In this document: positions 21,215 through 32,452 of the stretch, in pieces | Layout of the letters: each line of letters begins with the position of its first letter | Numbering within the stretch: the first letter of the stretch is position 1 | From: Parelaphostrongylus tenuis | Lineage: Eukaryota > Nematoda > Chromadorea > Rhabditida > Metastrongylidae | Direction of reading: 5' to 3' | NCBI GenBank assembly: GCA_019055375.1 | Contig: JAHQIW010001219.1 | Location: 1-64,000 of the forward strand | Length of the DNA stretch: 64,000 nucleotides | Position numbers and translations under genes: made by a program | The notes under the pieces: model-generated | Seen by the model: only the letters and a program-made list of their open reading frames with translations | Databases searched by the model: none | What the model was told of the DNA's origin: nothing

Positions 21215-22702
21215 TTACAGAAAATATGCACTGTAATGATTTCCCTCATTGTAATATTTTAATTGAAAAAAAGCGTGCGATATCGTCAGTATATTAGCAC
21301 GTTAATACGCTCTCATACGCTTTGCCTTGTTTTCATTTATGGACAGAAATTTTGAATGGTATCACACAGATCATCAATGCTATAAAATAACTTCTAGAGT
21401 CCTTCAACCTTTGCATAATTTTTAAAAGATTATTATCTCACATCTATCTCTAATATTTTCCGAAATAGCTGAACCGAAGAAAAACACTCATAACAAAATC
21501 ATTTAATAAAAAAGATTTCTCCAAAAAACCATTTAATTTGTAATTAGTTATCGATTGTTTATATCCGTTTTTTTATATGTGCCATAGGACTACTTTTGTT
21601 TATGGCTTTCGCTTTTCGCTCTTCATACATTTCTAACGAGTCACTATAGATACCTATGTCTTGAGTGCAACTACACAAGGATGTCGTCTCTACTGAATGC
21701 AGTTCCCTCCCTTTAGCATCTAGGTACTGTGAGCTCATAGCAAAATTGAGAGATTCTGCGCTTCTGTGTTCCGCTTGAATTTCATTTTTATTGTACTCAC
21801 TAATAGATGTGTGACAGTGGGATGTTGGTGAGCCTCTTGTTTCTGGATCAAATCCTCACAAGAAACGTCTAATAATTGCTCAGTATTACTTAAGTTCACC
21901 CATTTTGAATTTTAATCTAAATTATCCAGTTGACATTGCTATCCAGTCAACTGAAACGTTTTCTGCTGCATTCATAACGATAATGGCTCTTAAAAGAGAG
22001 CTTATTCCTGATAATCTAGTAAAATTGCTGAACATTGAGAATTTCCCAGCTTATGTCAAATATTATATTATCTACCTCAAATGTTTTTCTTTTCAATCAG
22101 TGCTTGTGACCACTCACACAAGCACACCAAAACTTTTGTTATCGAATTAAATTTAGGTATGAGGTTCGCATAAATTTCAAGATGAAGATCTCAGTACACG
22201 CATCTATACATGAATATGTAACAAAATGTTTGAGTTAACAACTTCCCCACTATCCTTACTTCTCTATATTTTGCCGCGTCATCGTGGCTAATAATGCTTA
22301 TCGGACTCGAGCATAGAATATGAAGTTCATTCGATCCGTAGACTCATTGAGTTGCGAAGAAGTTTAAAATTCCATTTGAAAGACCGATTAGAAGTGGATC
22401 TACGCTACATTGAGGATTGTCGAGTTACTCCTAGGTTTTCCTTTCGAAAAGAGCAAAAAGAGAGCCTCGCACTAAAGGTTTTTTCTGCTCCTCGTCTACC
22501 TCGAACATATCAAACAAACGGATATCATTGAGGAAGCAGTTTTGCTGTGCATGTGACGTGCGCAGATCTTAATGATCCCTGCTCGAGCTCCGCGATAATG
22601 AAGAGAATTGATAGGAATATGGTGGTAAACAGCTATTGGATATGGGATAGTGTGTGATTAAGTTTACAGACCCATCCTCAAAGTTTTCGCCGACCAATAT
22701 TT

Positions 22703-22705
<3 letters not shown>
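21215..22705. other. Unassigned stretch
   Basis: No recognised element. 81-aa chance frame at 21905-22150. Confidence 0.35.

Positions 22706-22708
<3 letters not shown>

Positions 22709-22744
<36 letters not shown>
22709..22744. repeat. (AT)n microsatellite
   Basis: Uninterrupted AT dinucleotides for about 36 bases. Confidence 0.95.
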
Positions 22745-22746
<2 letters not shown>

Positions 22747-22839
22747 CGACATGTATGTGTACCGAGATGTCGTCAGAAGTTCTACGCTGCAAGTAAAAAC
22801 AGAATTTGACGGGGGCATTATCATAAGATAGTGACGAGT

Positions 22840-23130
22840 GACGAAAATAAGGTGGGCCGGACACGTGATGCGCTTCATCGACAACCGATGGACGAGAGCC
22901 GTTACCGACTGGATTCCTCGGGACGTCAAGCGCTCTGAAGGAAGACCACTGACCCGTCGGTCCGATTTTTTCACAAAAGCGATAGAAGAAAGATGTGATG
23001 CTCAGCGAATCCCTAGAACGAGGAGGACCCACTGGGCTACTCTTGCACGCGATAGGGAAAAAATGGAAGAGTTGCTGGTACCCGCCCGAGTCACTCGACG
23101 ATCAACGGGACGACAGTTGATACAGGTGGC
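22840..23130 (+). mobile_element. RTE-B copy 2, 5'-truncated insertion with 10-bp target duplication
   Basis: Encodes IRWAGHVMRFIDNRWTRAV, TDWIPRDVKR, GRPLTRRSDFFTKAIEER and LLVPARVTRRSTGRQ, nearly the same as copy 1. It starts abruptly in the middle of the reading frame and ends at TTGATACAGGTGGC. AGTGACGAGT occurs immediately before (22830-22839) and after (23131-23140), a perfect 10-bp target duplication. This is a classic dead-on-arrival LINE insertion. The open frame at 22838-23305 crosses the insertion end and is not a gene. Confidence 0.85.
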
Positions 23131-23144
23131 AGTGACGAGTAGTG

Positions 23145-23868
23145 CTCACTCATTCGGTAAACTGCCAACAAAGAAAATCATTAATTTACCAATCAATCTT
23201 ATCTCCTGCATTGATTTTTTCGCATATACTTCCCAGTTGTCTTTTTTTCGTACTCAACTAAGTTCGAGTATGCAAAAAGGCTCTACTCAAAAAGATGTTC
23301 GTTAAATTTGATTTCTTCTCGATAACGTAGTTATTGTTGCAGATGTGACTGTCAATAGCACTGCTAAATGATAAAGAAAAAAGTCGAGACTGTGATTTTA
23401 CTAGTAGTAGATACAATATGGTTATATTCCTTATGTATTAAGTCAATGATAGTTTTTTATATAGGAGATAGTTATCCTTTCAGTGGTTGTCAGCTCATTA
23501 TGGCAAATAGATGTTTCCGGTCGAATAAGCACAGAAAGAGATTCAGCATCGAGCAAGCATAGCCAATTTGAGAATGGGTTTGATAATTACATCCAGAAAT
23601 CTCAGTTGGAAGACAGTCGATGATGCCATTTTCGTTTCGGTCAAGGCCATAATATTCTTGATAATCTGAACTGACAGAATTGCCTAAGCTGAGTTTGACA
23701 ACTGAAACTCTTGCGGGAAAACTATATTGTGGAGTGAAGATTCTAAGTGTGGTTTCTTCTTAGCATAAACATTTTTCGCAAAAAGCCTATCATAGCGTGA
23801 CTGATTTTGCATCAAATCAATAATGGTTTGGTAGTTAGTATTTAGTCTTTATGTAGCAAACTATTTTC
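23145..23868. other. Unassigned stretch
   Basis: No feature recognised. Confidence 0.35.
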
Positions 23869-23871
23869 TCA

Positions 23872-24050
23872 AGTATACCCAATATGTGGAGCGCTGTGCA
23901 AAAACGTTCCAGCCGGGATTCGAACCCAGATCTCACTCTTTCTGAGAGCGTATGCTAACCGTTGCACTACTCCCGGAAAGAGTGAGATTTGGGTTCGAAT
24001 CCCGGCTGACGCGATCGTTTTTGCACGGCACTCCACATATTGGGTATACT
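23872..24050. repeat. Palindrome with tRNA-like sequence in both arms
   Basis: Left arm 23872-23944 and right arm 23977-24050 are near-perfect reverse complements, apart from about four extra bases and a few changes. Both end in AGTATACCCAATATGTGGAG. On the minus strand a tRNA-like body spans about 23905-23978: A box region TAGTGCAACGGTTAGCA, anticodon stem CGCTC/GAGTG and T arm GGGTTCGAATCCC. The right arm holds a second T arm on the plus strand, so one A box is shared between two opposed B boxes. The acceptor stem does not pair properly, so it is not scored as a tRNA gene. Confidence 0.75.
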
Positions 24051-24054
24051 AAAA

Positions 24055-24410
24055 GATCATACCACTGCAGGTGGCAGTCAAAATAGAAAGGATTTAGACT
24101 GATTATCGATATTTTCTCAAGGCTGTCGCTCCACTCTTTGTGTCACGAACCAACAAAAAAGTTTGGAAAGAGACTAAGTGGCATTGAATAAATGGTTTAA
24201 GGAGCTAACTAGAGGGCTGTATGTGCAAAAGAGAAGATCTATATATTTCTAGGAAAGGGTTGGGAAAGAATTTATAACAGTGGTTTCGAGATCTCCGCTC
24301 TCCTTCATCATTGAACGACTATGGGAAGAATCTCAACAGAGTTGGAGCTGATTTGAGGACTAAAAGATCGAAAGAATCAAATTTGGAATTAAGATAAAAG
24401 GTGATTTGAA
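24055..24410. other. Unassigned spacer
   Basis: Nothing recognised between the palindrome and the next SINE. Confidence 0.3.
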
Positions 24411-24414
24411 GAGA

Positions 24415-24645
24415 GCGCGTGGCGCAGTACTTAGAAGCGCTTAACAACACATGCGTGGTTCATGGCTCAACCCCGCGTCTGAAGTTTACCAAATCATGCC
24501 TGGGAGCATATCAGCACTGACCTGATACGTTAATAGGCCACCGTTATTCATCGTAATGTCCAGCTATGCATTCATTCACCTTAAATGATACTTGATGAAG
24601 TCGAATACATGGTGTAACCGTCAGTGTTAGATCAATACCGAAAGC
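24415..24645 (+). repeat. S1 SINE copy
   Basis: Head GCGTGGCGCAGTACTTAGAA, then GGTTCATGG, body ATATCAGCACTGACC, GGCCACCGTTATTCATCGTA and CTATGCATTCATTCACCTTA, ending near GTTAGATCAATACC. Same order as the S1 SINE at 28.9 kb. Confidence 0.6.
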
Positions 24646-24649
24646 TTAA

Positions 24650-25130
24650 TCCTTCGAAGGCAAATTTTTCTATTTTTATTAGATATTTTCGATCGAGTCG
24701 GCATGCCATTAGATTTCAAATTGGCAAGGCAAAAAAAAACAATATAATGGGATCTTGTCCATATTTTATCAACGAATCGGTTACGAAATAGTAATTGTGA
24801 CGTAAGCAAAGCAAGCCTGAACGTATATCGACAGTGCCTTAGGTTACTAACATTACCACTATCCCGCTCATTATTTTACGTGGACAACATATTTTCTTCG
24901 CTCGCTTATCAAAATACTGTGTGTAGTTGTGTGGGTTTTTGCATCTAGATAGCGTCACAAGTCTTCTTGCATTAGACTATGTGAATGTGTCTCATACGGA
25001 AATGCCAAGAATGCAAATATGACTTCATCTTGCGTTTCGCAAGAATATGTCCGAAAATACAAATACGGCTTCATTTCATTAATGAAGTTAATAGCACCGG
25101 TAGTCGAAACATGGCTGCGAGAGAAAGAAC
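24650..25130. other. Unassigned stretch
   Basis: Nothing recognised. Confidence 0.3.
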
Positions 25131-25134
25131 ATAA

Positions 25135-25460
25135 ATGTCTCGGCTGATGTAGTGGTTGGAACGTGAGCCCACGGAAATCAACCTCAACTTCATAACCCAA
25201 CTGAGGTTTGCACTTTTTTGCTCGCTTTTCAGTAATCTTGAAATTGTATTATTTATTATAGCTGTTATCAAGCAGAGGTGCGTGTAGCACAAAGCTTCTC
25301 TGGAAGGATGGCAACAGTGATCCGATACATCGGTAGGCCACGGCGAGTCATTGTAAAAGAAAGATGTGTATTCAGTTCGTCTCCAGCGATATTTGATGGG
25401 ACCAGGCGCATGTTGCATCACTCAGAGAGTGATCAACGCAGGCAACCATATTCCATTTTC
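25135..25460 (+). repeat. S1 SINE parts
   Basis: 25139-25200 holds a tRNA-like A box (GATGTAGTGGTTGGAACGTG). 25290-25460 holds an S1 body (GGTAGGCCACGGCGAGTCAT, AGAGAGTGATCAACGCAGG). The gap between them does not fit one intact SINE, so either an insertion split it or two copies lie side by side. Confidence 0.5.
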
Positions 25461-25464
25461 TCTT

Positions 25465-25955
25465 ACTATCAAGCCACAGGCGAAAGGGTCAGAAACCTCT
25501 GTAGAAGGTGGCTGTGGGAAATCAGAACGAATTCAAGAAATACTGTGGCCCGCATTACCTAAATGAAAGTATCTTTTGCAAAAGAAAAGGTAAATTTCTT
25601 ATAGTGTTCAGTTCCAGTTTTTAGAAAAGTGATCGCAACAGGTCGTCATCTCGTGTAACGTAGTATCAAAATGCCTCGCGATCCGCACTGGATCGGTTGC
25701 TAGTTTGATCCCTTTCTAACGGTCCATCACTTTCCACCTATCCAAAATCTATAATTTACTACCAAACTTTTCCGGGAGATGACACAACATTTACGTGGTC
25801 TCACCGAAGGCTATCGCCAGTCATTTCATGAACTTGATATACATTTGATATCTGTGTCGCTTCTTGTACTTAAATGCATGGCGTAACTTTCAATGACTGG
25901 TCAACGTCTAACTCTTTGTTGTCCTTGCTCATAGACTTTGGAAAGAGTATATTTT
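25465..25955. other. Unassigned stretch
   Basis: Nothing recognised. Confidence 0.3.
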
Positions 25956-25959
25956 TCTT

Positions 25960-26165
25960 CTAGGACTTTTTTGAAGAGCTGTGGTTATTATTTGGTCGAT
26001 GACCATCCGGCTTTGCGCTTGACATGACGTAATCTTGCATAATGAGTCTGGCCCAATTCTCAACATCTTGACGTGAGCAGTTACCTCTACGATCTTTGGC
26101 CATCAAGGTGGGCCGGAATCTCAGATTCCCCTCTTTTTTATTTTTGCGACACACTTTTTTCTTCC
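25960..26165 (-). pseudogene. Possible RTE tail relic
   Basis: Minus-strand residues LRFRPTLMAKDRRGNCSRQD and WARLIMQ resemble the KFRPTSTIENSRRRSTRQD ... RWAGHVMR stretch of RTE-B, at similar spacing. The match is short and decayed. It could be chance. Confidence 0.35.
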
Positions 26166-26229
26166 GAGATATTTTAATCGATTTACTATATTCGCGAGCC
26201 CTTATATCAATGTCGTGTTAGCGAAGTAT

Positions 26230-26790
26230 CATTTGATTTATGCAAACTATTAGGTTTCTCACAACTCATAGCACTAGAGCAATAAACATCAAATTTATTA
26301 CCAGAAGTAATTAAAATTGCTCAGCAACACTATTCAAAGCAAGCGCCATCAGCCTGAACACATCTCTGCTATGTCTCAGGAAGTAAATCAATACCGCTCT
26401 CATAGAACTCGTTCTTCTTGGAATCAAAAAAAACGTTGTCAATCCTCGACGCAAATAATTTATGCCTCGGTACTTCTCTTTGCTCAGGAAATGCTCCAGT
26501 GACTGAAAGAGGTGATAGTAAGACGGCGGCAAGTCAGGAATCTACAGCAGATACTCCAGCAACTTAAAGCCCAGTTCGGTCAATTTCCTCTTCGTCAATT
26601 TAGTGGCATGCAGCCTTGCTTTCTTTGAAGCAGGATGAGATTGGTGAGACGCCGCCGTGACAGGACCCGATTGAAGCGTTCCAGGTGCTCACAGTAGCGT
26701 TTGGCGTTGTTCGTCTCTCCTGCTGGCAGCAAGTCTAAACGAATCGGCGCGGTCATATCAAAAAACGAGTCTTTCTCAAAGGATCAACAA
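26230..26790 (-). pseudogene. mariner transposase C-terminal half
   Basis: The minus strand from about 26790 gives YYLLPAGET-like residues in broken frames, YCEHLERFNRVLSRRR, a gap over the catalytic QDNARPH region (only AKLTKRKLTELGFKLL survives), then LPPSYYHLFQSLEHFLSKEK (third Asp region changed to SYYHLF) and DVFRLMALALNSVAEQF. The 3' terminal segment runs to about 26230. The AGAAGTAATTAAAATTGCT end is shared with 17.8 and 27.15 kb. Mariner family, dead. It resembles hookworm mariners in general; subfamily not determined. Confidence 0.75.
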
Positions 26791-26899
26791 AGGTGCACAT
26801 AAAGTACGGATCCATATTTATGAAGCTCAATCTTTTATGGCTCATACAGCGTAGTGGAAAGTCGCTCTTAAGAAACCAGATACATTTATGAAATTTGAG

Positions 26900-27200
26900 C
26901 TATTGAATGGTTATTAAAATGCTAAAGAAAACTCTTTGTTCAGAGAAAAAATTTGGAGTGAGAGACATTGCTCTGATTGCGGCCATGATACAGCAAGTAT
27001 GGATCAGTCTGGTTTCAGAAGAAAGCTTAGAAATCCTTCACAGTGCGGTATCAATTTGTTTCCTAAGAGATGGCAGAAATGTGTTCAAGCTGATGGCGCG
27101 CACTTAGAATAGTGTTGTTAGGCAATTTTGATTACTTCTGGTCAATAACTTCGATGTCTACTGCTCTAGTGCTAAAGCTTATGAGAAGACCTAGAGTGTG
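26900..27200 (+). pseudogene. mariner transposase 3' end, opposite orientation
   Basis: Plus strand RRKLRNPSQCGINLFPKRWQ then KCVQADGAHLE (27010-27107) matches the mariner C-terminus FY.RGI..LP.RWQKCV.A.G. The noncoding end continues TTGATTACTTCTGGTCAAT and AGCTTATGAGAAGACC, the inverted counterpart of the 26.23 kb end. It faces the 26.2-26.8 kb copy tail-outward. Confidence 0.65.
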
Positions 27201-27204
27201 GATC

Positions 27205-28872
27205 ATCGACTGATATTATCGACTCTGGTGAGGGCCCACGTCAAAACGTTAGCTGTATAGCAGTATGAAAGTAAAAGTTATATGACATTCTCGTGTAAGC
27301 TGGGAAATTTAAACAACATATTGATAATCCACTCCGCGGCTAAGTGAGTGGGTTTAGTATAAATTAAACAAGTTTGAACGCTTTATAATCGAATCTTTAT
27401 GAATAATGTTTATGGGAAAACAAGAGTAGAAGTTCATAGTGAAAATTTGGACATTTGCTCTGGTTTTAGTAGAACATTCAGGTTTCCGTGGTTATCATCA
27501 GCCTAATCCCAAGAACTCTCAGCATAGATTTTTTTCCGTTGTTTCTTTTTTTGTTAAGATCGGCATCATCACTTTACGCGTGTCACTGGCTTTTCGTTCA
27601 TTTTTTCCGACTAAATCAACGACATCTAGTCATGAGCTCCGCCTTCGACCACCCACCCCTTCTGCAGTGCTCGTATGGAATGGAGACAATCAACGTCGTT
27701 GACATTCAGATTCATTTGGACTAGTCCATTCATATGCTCTTTCCATATCCTTAATTCAGTCGTCTGCTGGTCAATATTCTAATATTCGTGTTCTTAGGTG
27801 TTGAAGATTCAGTTTTTTTTCACTAATTTTTGCCCAGTAAGCTTATAAAACTTGTTACTATGCTCTTCAATTTTTCTAGGATATGTTAGGAACAATGTAC
27901 CTTTCAGCAAATCGCATAGACTCTCTTATTCAGCCCCAAATTCGGAAATAAACGTTTTGTTCTGCAGTTCTTTATTCAAAATAGTTTTCTCAGTCATTCC
28001 CGAATTCGAAGTTGACTACGTTGCATATCTTCAATCAGCTACGAAGGTTTAACCTAAACCAGAAACCATTATCAACTCATCATTCTCTGCGGAACCCATG
28101 TTGATGATGTTCTGCTTGTCTCGATCGCTGCGACTGACCTATGGCTACAACATGTGTGTGAGTGCGAATGCACTTGTCGATGTTTGGAATGCATCTGAAC
28201 GCTCATAAAAAAAAGATTCAACTGGCTAAAATGTAATTTGTATTAAATCGATCCGGATCCATTTCCTCTTTTTATTGTCGATTCTAGTGCTCTAGAACAA
28301 TAAGTGAAGCCATCAATTGAAAATTTCAGTGTGCATCACAAAGATAGTGCCATCCTCACTTGAGATCGCAAAAACGAAGAAAAGAAAGCACCTCAAAATA
28401 AAAAAAAGCAAAATTGAAGAATTAACTGGGTCTGCCTGCACTAGTTGATTGCTGATGAAATTCGATCATAGAATGCACAAATATTACTCAAACTATTACG
28501 ATCTTAATGCTATCTCAATGATGCGTGCAATGCTGTAAGGTTTAACTTTATCGTAGTGATTTTACCACATTACTAAATGCTGTTTTCAAGTGCCTAATTT
28601 AACACTTTCAAGATAAATTATGATGATTCTTTGGTAGACAAGAAAAGCACATCAAATTCGTAAGCCTAATATTGGTTTAAAACAATCCCTTTTGATCTTT
28701 TTTCGTTAAATCCGTGGCACTGATCTTTTATATTAGTTTAGTGCACACATCACCGGGTGGTGAACTGTTGCGTTCTTTGGTATCGAAATGTATTGCATAG
28801 CAGAGGGGAGGTTTACTATCGTACACTAACCAAAATTTGAAGATTTCTATTACTAAACATCAGTAATGTGTA
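27205..28872. other. Unassigned stretch
   Basis: No convincing feature. A T-rich run sits near 27530. A lone VDDVLL string at 28096-28120 was considered and rejected as an RT motif. Confidence 0.35.
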
Positions 28873-28874
28873 TG

Positions 28875-29162
28875 AGTACATGTGGTACGGCGGTTAGAAG
28901 TGCTCTGCGTCGCACATATGGTCAATGGTTCGCTACCGCGTTCATGGATCATCAAGCCATCCATCTTTCGGGTTCGGTAGATTGTCACCAGGCTTGTCTG
29001 GCAGGATAAGAGCACTGACTCGATCCAGCGGTAGGGCCACCGCGAGTCATTGCAAAGGCCATATATGCATTCAATCACTTGAAACGATGTTGAATGAAGA
29101 CGAATGCATAGCACATCTCTCAAGAAATTGGACAACACCGAGAGCTTTGTCCTTTATCCTTT
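28875..29162 (+). repeat. S1 SINE, nearly full length
   Basis: Plus-strand copy: degraded A box GTGGTACGGCGGTTAGAAG, B box GGTTCGCTACC, body CATCTTTCGGGTTCGGTAGA, AAGAGCACTGACTCGATCC, GGCCACCGCGAGTCATTGCA and 3' end GAGAGCTTTGTCCTTTATCC. Same module order and tail as the nested copy at 10.3 kb. Confidence 0.75.
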
Positions 29163-29164
29163 GA

Positions 29165-30280
29165 TATGTAAACTTCCCTTGGTAATTGTCTTTGCGCTGT
29201 TGGTTGAAAACAAGTGGAAAGCAGGCAGATTTCTATGTGATCAACAGCTGGGCGAACTTTGCAAAGGAGATGTGGGAAATCGCCGAGTACTATCATCTCG
29301 AGATCTCAGAAGAAAAAGTTTGTGTTCAACTAGTAGACACTATAAGCTGGCCAAGATTATATGCATAACACCTCATGTGAAGTGAAATTCCGACAAGACG
29401 ATGGTGTATAGGAGTTTCATTAGAGGTTTGTTTATAATATGACTCTGGAAATGACAAACAAAGCAGCAACGTAAGCACTATACATAAATTCCTTTTCGCT
29501 TCGATTAGTTCTATATCACAAACGCTCTTAGTAGTTGTGGTGGCCTTATGAGATTAGCGGCGGCATGCCATTTAGACTTTTTAAAGAGAGTAAGCGTAAG
29601 AAATTTATCGAGGTCAAATAATTCTATTTTCAAGAAAGTGTAGATTGCCATGTTCACAAAGAAACGAAAATCAAGAGGGAATACAGTTGTAAGACTCTCT
29701 ATTTGTAAAATTTTGGTAAGTGGAAACATTAACTTTGACCATATGAGATAAATGTGTCGTCATTTGTAGCATTTGAGTCCGAGTTGTGGCAAAAGACTTC
29801 AATCGCGCTAAAATTAATGAGGTGCTTCTTCTCGTTCACAGTCATATATATGATAAATAAGCATTTAAAGAATTTTGAAGACTTTCCTTCTTCGCTTTTT
29901 TCCCTTCTCGTCATCTTGACAATGACGTCATTCTACTCGCAACGTTATTCAATTTGTATTCATTCTCTTGTTGGCGTCGGGTTCTTCCTCTCATCATAAA
30001 TGGCGTCAATCAATGTGCACTTCTTGCATAAACTGATTATGACGGCTATGAATAGTGACTAAACTGACATCATACTTCTTTTGATTAACTAGAGCCATCC
30101 CATTATGGCTTCGAAGAGTTCTTTACGTTTCCCAGAGGACGTATTGTCGTGGAGAATCGAAGATTGCGACGATAGTCGTTAGCGTGTTGCCTTCTAAAAT
30201 AACGACGATTACGGCGTCAAATACTTGAAAATAAACACAAATGACTCAAAGTCTAGCTACGAAATCATGTTTGTGCCTTG
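29165..30280. other. Unassigned stretch
   Basis: Nothing recognised. Complementary frames at 29729-29999 are short. Confidence 0.3.
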
Positions 30281-30284
30281 GAAT

Positions 30285-30445
30285 TCATTAAAATGTCATA
30301 AAGAAGAGTTAGATAAAGTATTCGGCGTTGATCATTCCTCCTTGGGGGCCATTCTATTCTGAGGACAGTTAAATGCATATTTGGCATAATATGATGGCTC
30401 GTTGCGGCCCATTGATCTATTAAATCAGCCTTTCTTTCCTTCCAA
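30285..30445 (-). repeat. S1 SINE 3' body fragment
   Basis: GATAAAGTATTCGGCGTTGA and TTAAATGCATATTTGGC align with the 3' part of the S1 copies at 10.3 and 34.4 kb. The tRNA head is not recognisable. Confidence 0.5.
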
Positions 30446-30504
30446 ACAAGTATATTGTCAGTTTCAAACTCATCAAACTGACTCAAAATTTTTTGCAGTA
30501 ATAT

Positions 30505-30965
30505 GATCCAAATTCGACTTTAGACGATAGTTAAACCCGCGTTTTAGTTATACCGTGTGCGCGTGCTTCCACTACACCACCGAGGCCACCCCTTTTCCAC
30601 GTTTCTTTCTTCAATATATTCTGTCGTAGCTGTCAGCCACCAACTTTTAGCGAGTTTGGTTGGGTAGGCAGATATCGCCATCAAACCCTGTAAAGCTGAC
30701 AGCCATTCAAAATGAATTATCTATTTGAACTCATCATTTTTTACTGCTTTTTCAGCATAATCAAAACATCATCAAAAAGCATAGAGTGGTGAGCGAAACA
30801 TCGACCTCAGGAGGGAGGTTAAATCCGCGTTTCATTCATACTAGAGCACGAGCTTTATCGAGGAAATAATGGTAAATACAACGGTGGTCTCGAAGAAGAA
30901 GTGGTAGCACATGTAACGGTATGGGTAGTGTGCGAGTTCAGCTCCCACCTAAGGTTGAATTTTCG
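30505..30965 (-). repeat. Cluster of tRNA-like repeats (S2 and a third type)
   Basis: 30515-30600 (minus) has GGTGGTGTAGTGGAAGCACG and a GTTTAACTATCGTC arm, an S2 head. 30730-30870 (minus) has an S2 head with the shared GTCGATGTTTCGCTCACCAC tail. 30895-30965 (plus) has GTGGTAGCACATGTAACGG and GAGTTCAGCTCCCACC, resembling 17.4 kb. None folds into a full cloverleaf. A short inverted pair GCTGTCAGCC/GCTGACAGCC lies at about 30630 and 30700. Confidence 0.5.
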
Positions 30966-31149
30966 CGTGTTACTCTGTCTGTGATTTTGGATGATCTATT
31001 GTCAGTCTGAGAGATGTAGGGACTGATCATATTGGGACATGAGGTTGCAGCAGTAACCACCATTCGCCATGGCATTTCTATCCACTAAATTGCAAGAGCT
31101 TTCTGCAATTTACAGTTGTGTAGATTTGATTTGCTGGCATGTACTAGCT

Positions 31150-31300
31150 CAACTTGCTACTTATATGGTCCTCTTCCGTATTTTGGGTGCCAACAACTCT
31201 TCCATTCATTTCGTTGTCTTGCAACCGTTGCAAAATAAATTGTCGAATTTGTGCGTGGATACAATTGTAAACTGTCATTGTCACGTTTTGTGCTGACTGA
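31150..31300 (-). pseudogene. RTE C-terminal relic
   Basis: The minus strand reads FATVARQRNEWKSCWHPKYG, matching the RTE tail W.T.AR.RNEW..CWGP. Upstream residues (LYPRTNSTIY) fit loosely. No other part of the ORF is visible nearby. Confidence 0.5.
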
Positions 31301-31304
31301 GTGA

Positions 31305-32095
31305 TGAACGCTGCTCCAGTGTAATTTTTTACGGAATACCGAAACTGTTTTTCTAGACGTTCCAAATTTCATTACCACATGCTTTTATCACCCTAGGGAG
31401 TTGAAAGAATGTTTGCCCCATTACCACTCTGATTTTCCGAAACGACAGCGCGTCATCAAAATGGTCAGCCGCCTGTTCAAAAATACATAGGAAGTGGTTC
31501 AAAAATCATCGAGAGTTGTTGGATCGCCGCTTTTCTGACCACATCTTATCCCTAGTTTGATTTCGATAGCAAATTTCTAGAAAAAATTTTGATTTTTCCA
31601 ACGCCACTGTCACTAATTCGGGAAGTTCAAGTGAAGCAGAGGCGATTATTAAGGAATGAAACACAGTTCTAGATAAGAACCGATGAGGAACGAGTGAGCA
31701 AATAGGAATGAACGGTAGCAGAAGAAGAGAGATGAATGAGATGGATGCGGATCGGATCGGGGACTGCAGTAGAGGTCGACTTTGTACGTCTTCTATCTAA
31801 CTATCTAGTGACTCTAGGAAAGAGATCTTCCTTGATTTACGAAAATAACAGTAGTCGAAAAATTATTGTTGGTAGAATCCTTTAAAAAAGTGGGTCGATT
31901 GACAATTCATTCATGAATATGGCTCTCAAAAATCTATATATCTTCTCATCAACCTTCCCTCGCCCAGTAATGCGCCTGCTCACATTGTCAGCATACGTAC
32001 TTCGTTCCTTTTGCAAGAAAAAGACCATATTTTTATACAGTTATTGTATGAGAGTTCCAAAATAGGTACTTTTGTGCAATAAAGTCTTCCTATAT
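31305..32095. other. Unassigned, purine-rich at 31640-31770
   Basis: No gene recognised. Confidence 0.3.
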
Positions 32096-32099
32096 TGAA

Positions 32100-32330
32100 T
32101 CTTCATGGCTTGAGTGTAGCGTAGTGGTTGAAGTTGGCCTGCTAATACTCAAACAATAGATCATTCCATCCTGCGACGTGATATAACCAAGCCCTCTTTC
32201 ACTTTGGTGTGAATAAATCGGAATCTAACATGTCTGAGAAGGCGAAAGACTACAGGCTGAGGCATCGGTAGGCTAGTGGTCATTTATCACATATATCATA
32301 TATGCATTCATTCATTTATACAATGCTAGG
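32100..32330 (+). repeat. S1 SINE, diverged
   Basis: A box GTAGCGTAGTGGTTGAAG, body CTGAGGCATCGGTAGGC and TATATGCATTCATTCA. Module order as in other S1 copies, but strongly mutated. Confidence 0.5.
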
Positions 32331-32452
32331 ATAGACTGTTCTTTTTAAGCCAAGCACGAAATTGTTATAACACATAAATTGACTGTTACTGAAACCTCGC
32401 ATTTCAAAATAATTCCAAAAAAGAATGTCTAAAGCCTAAACGAGGTTGGCAC

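Noticed and set aside
22664..23032. 122-aa and 98-aa minus-strand ORFs
   Set aside because: They are shadows of RTE-B copy 2 and run through the AT microsatellite.
26095..26125. Plus-strand AAGGTGGGCCGG resembling the RTE RWAGH codons
   Set aside because: The match is 12 bases, in the orientation opposite to the possible minus-strand relic, with no protein-level continuation.
28090..28200. HVDDVLLVS-like string suggesting an RT catalytic motif
   Set aside because: No flanking RT motifs in any frame; a short string of this kind is expected by chance.
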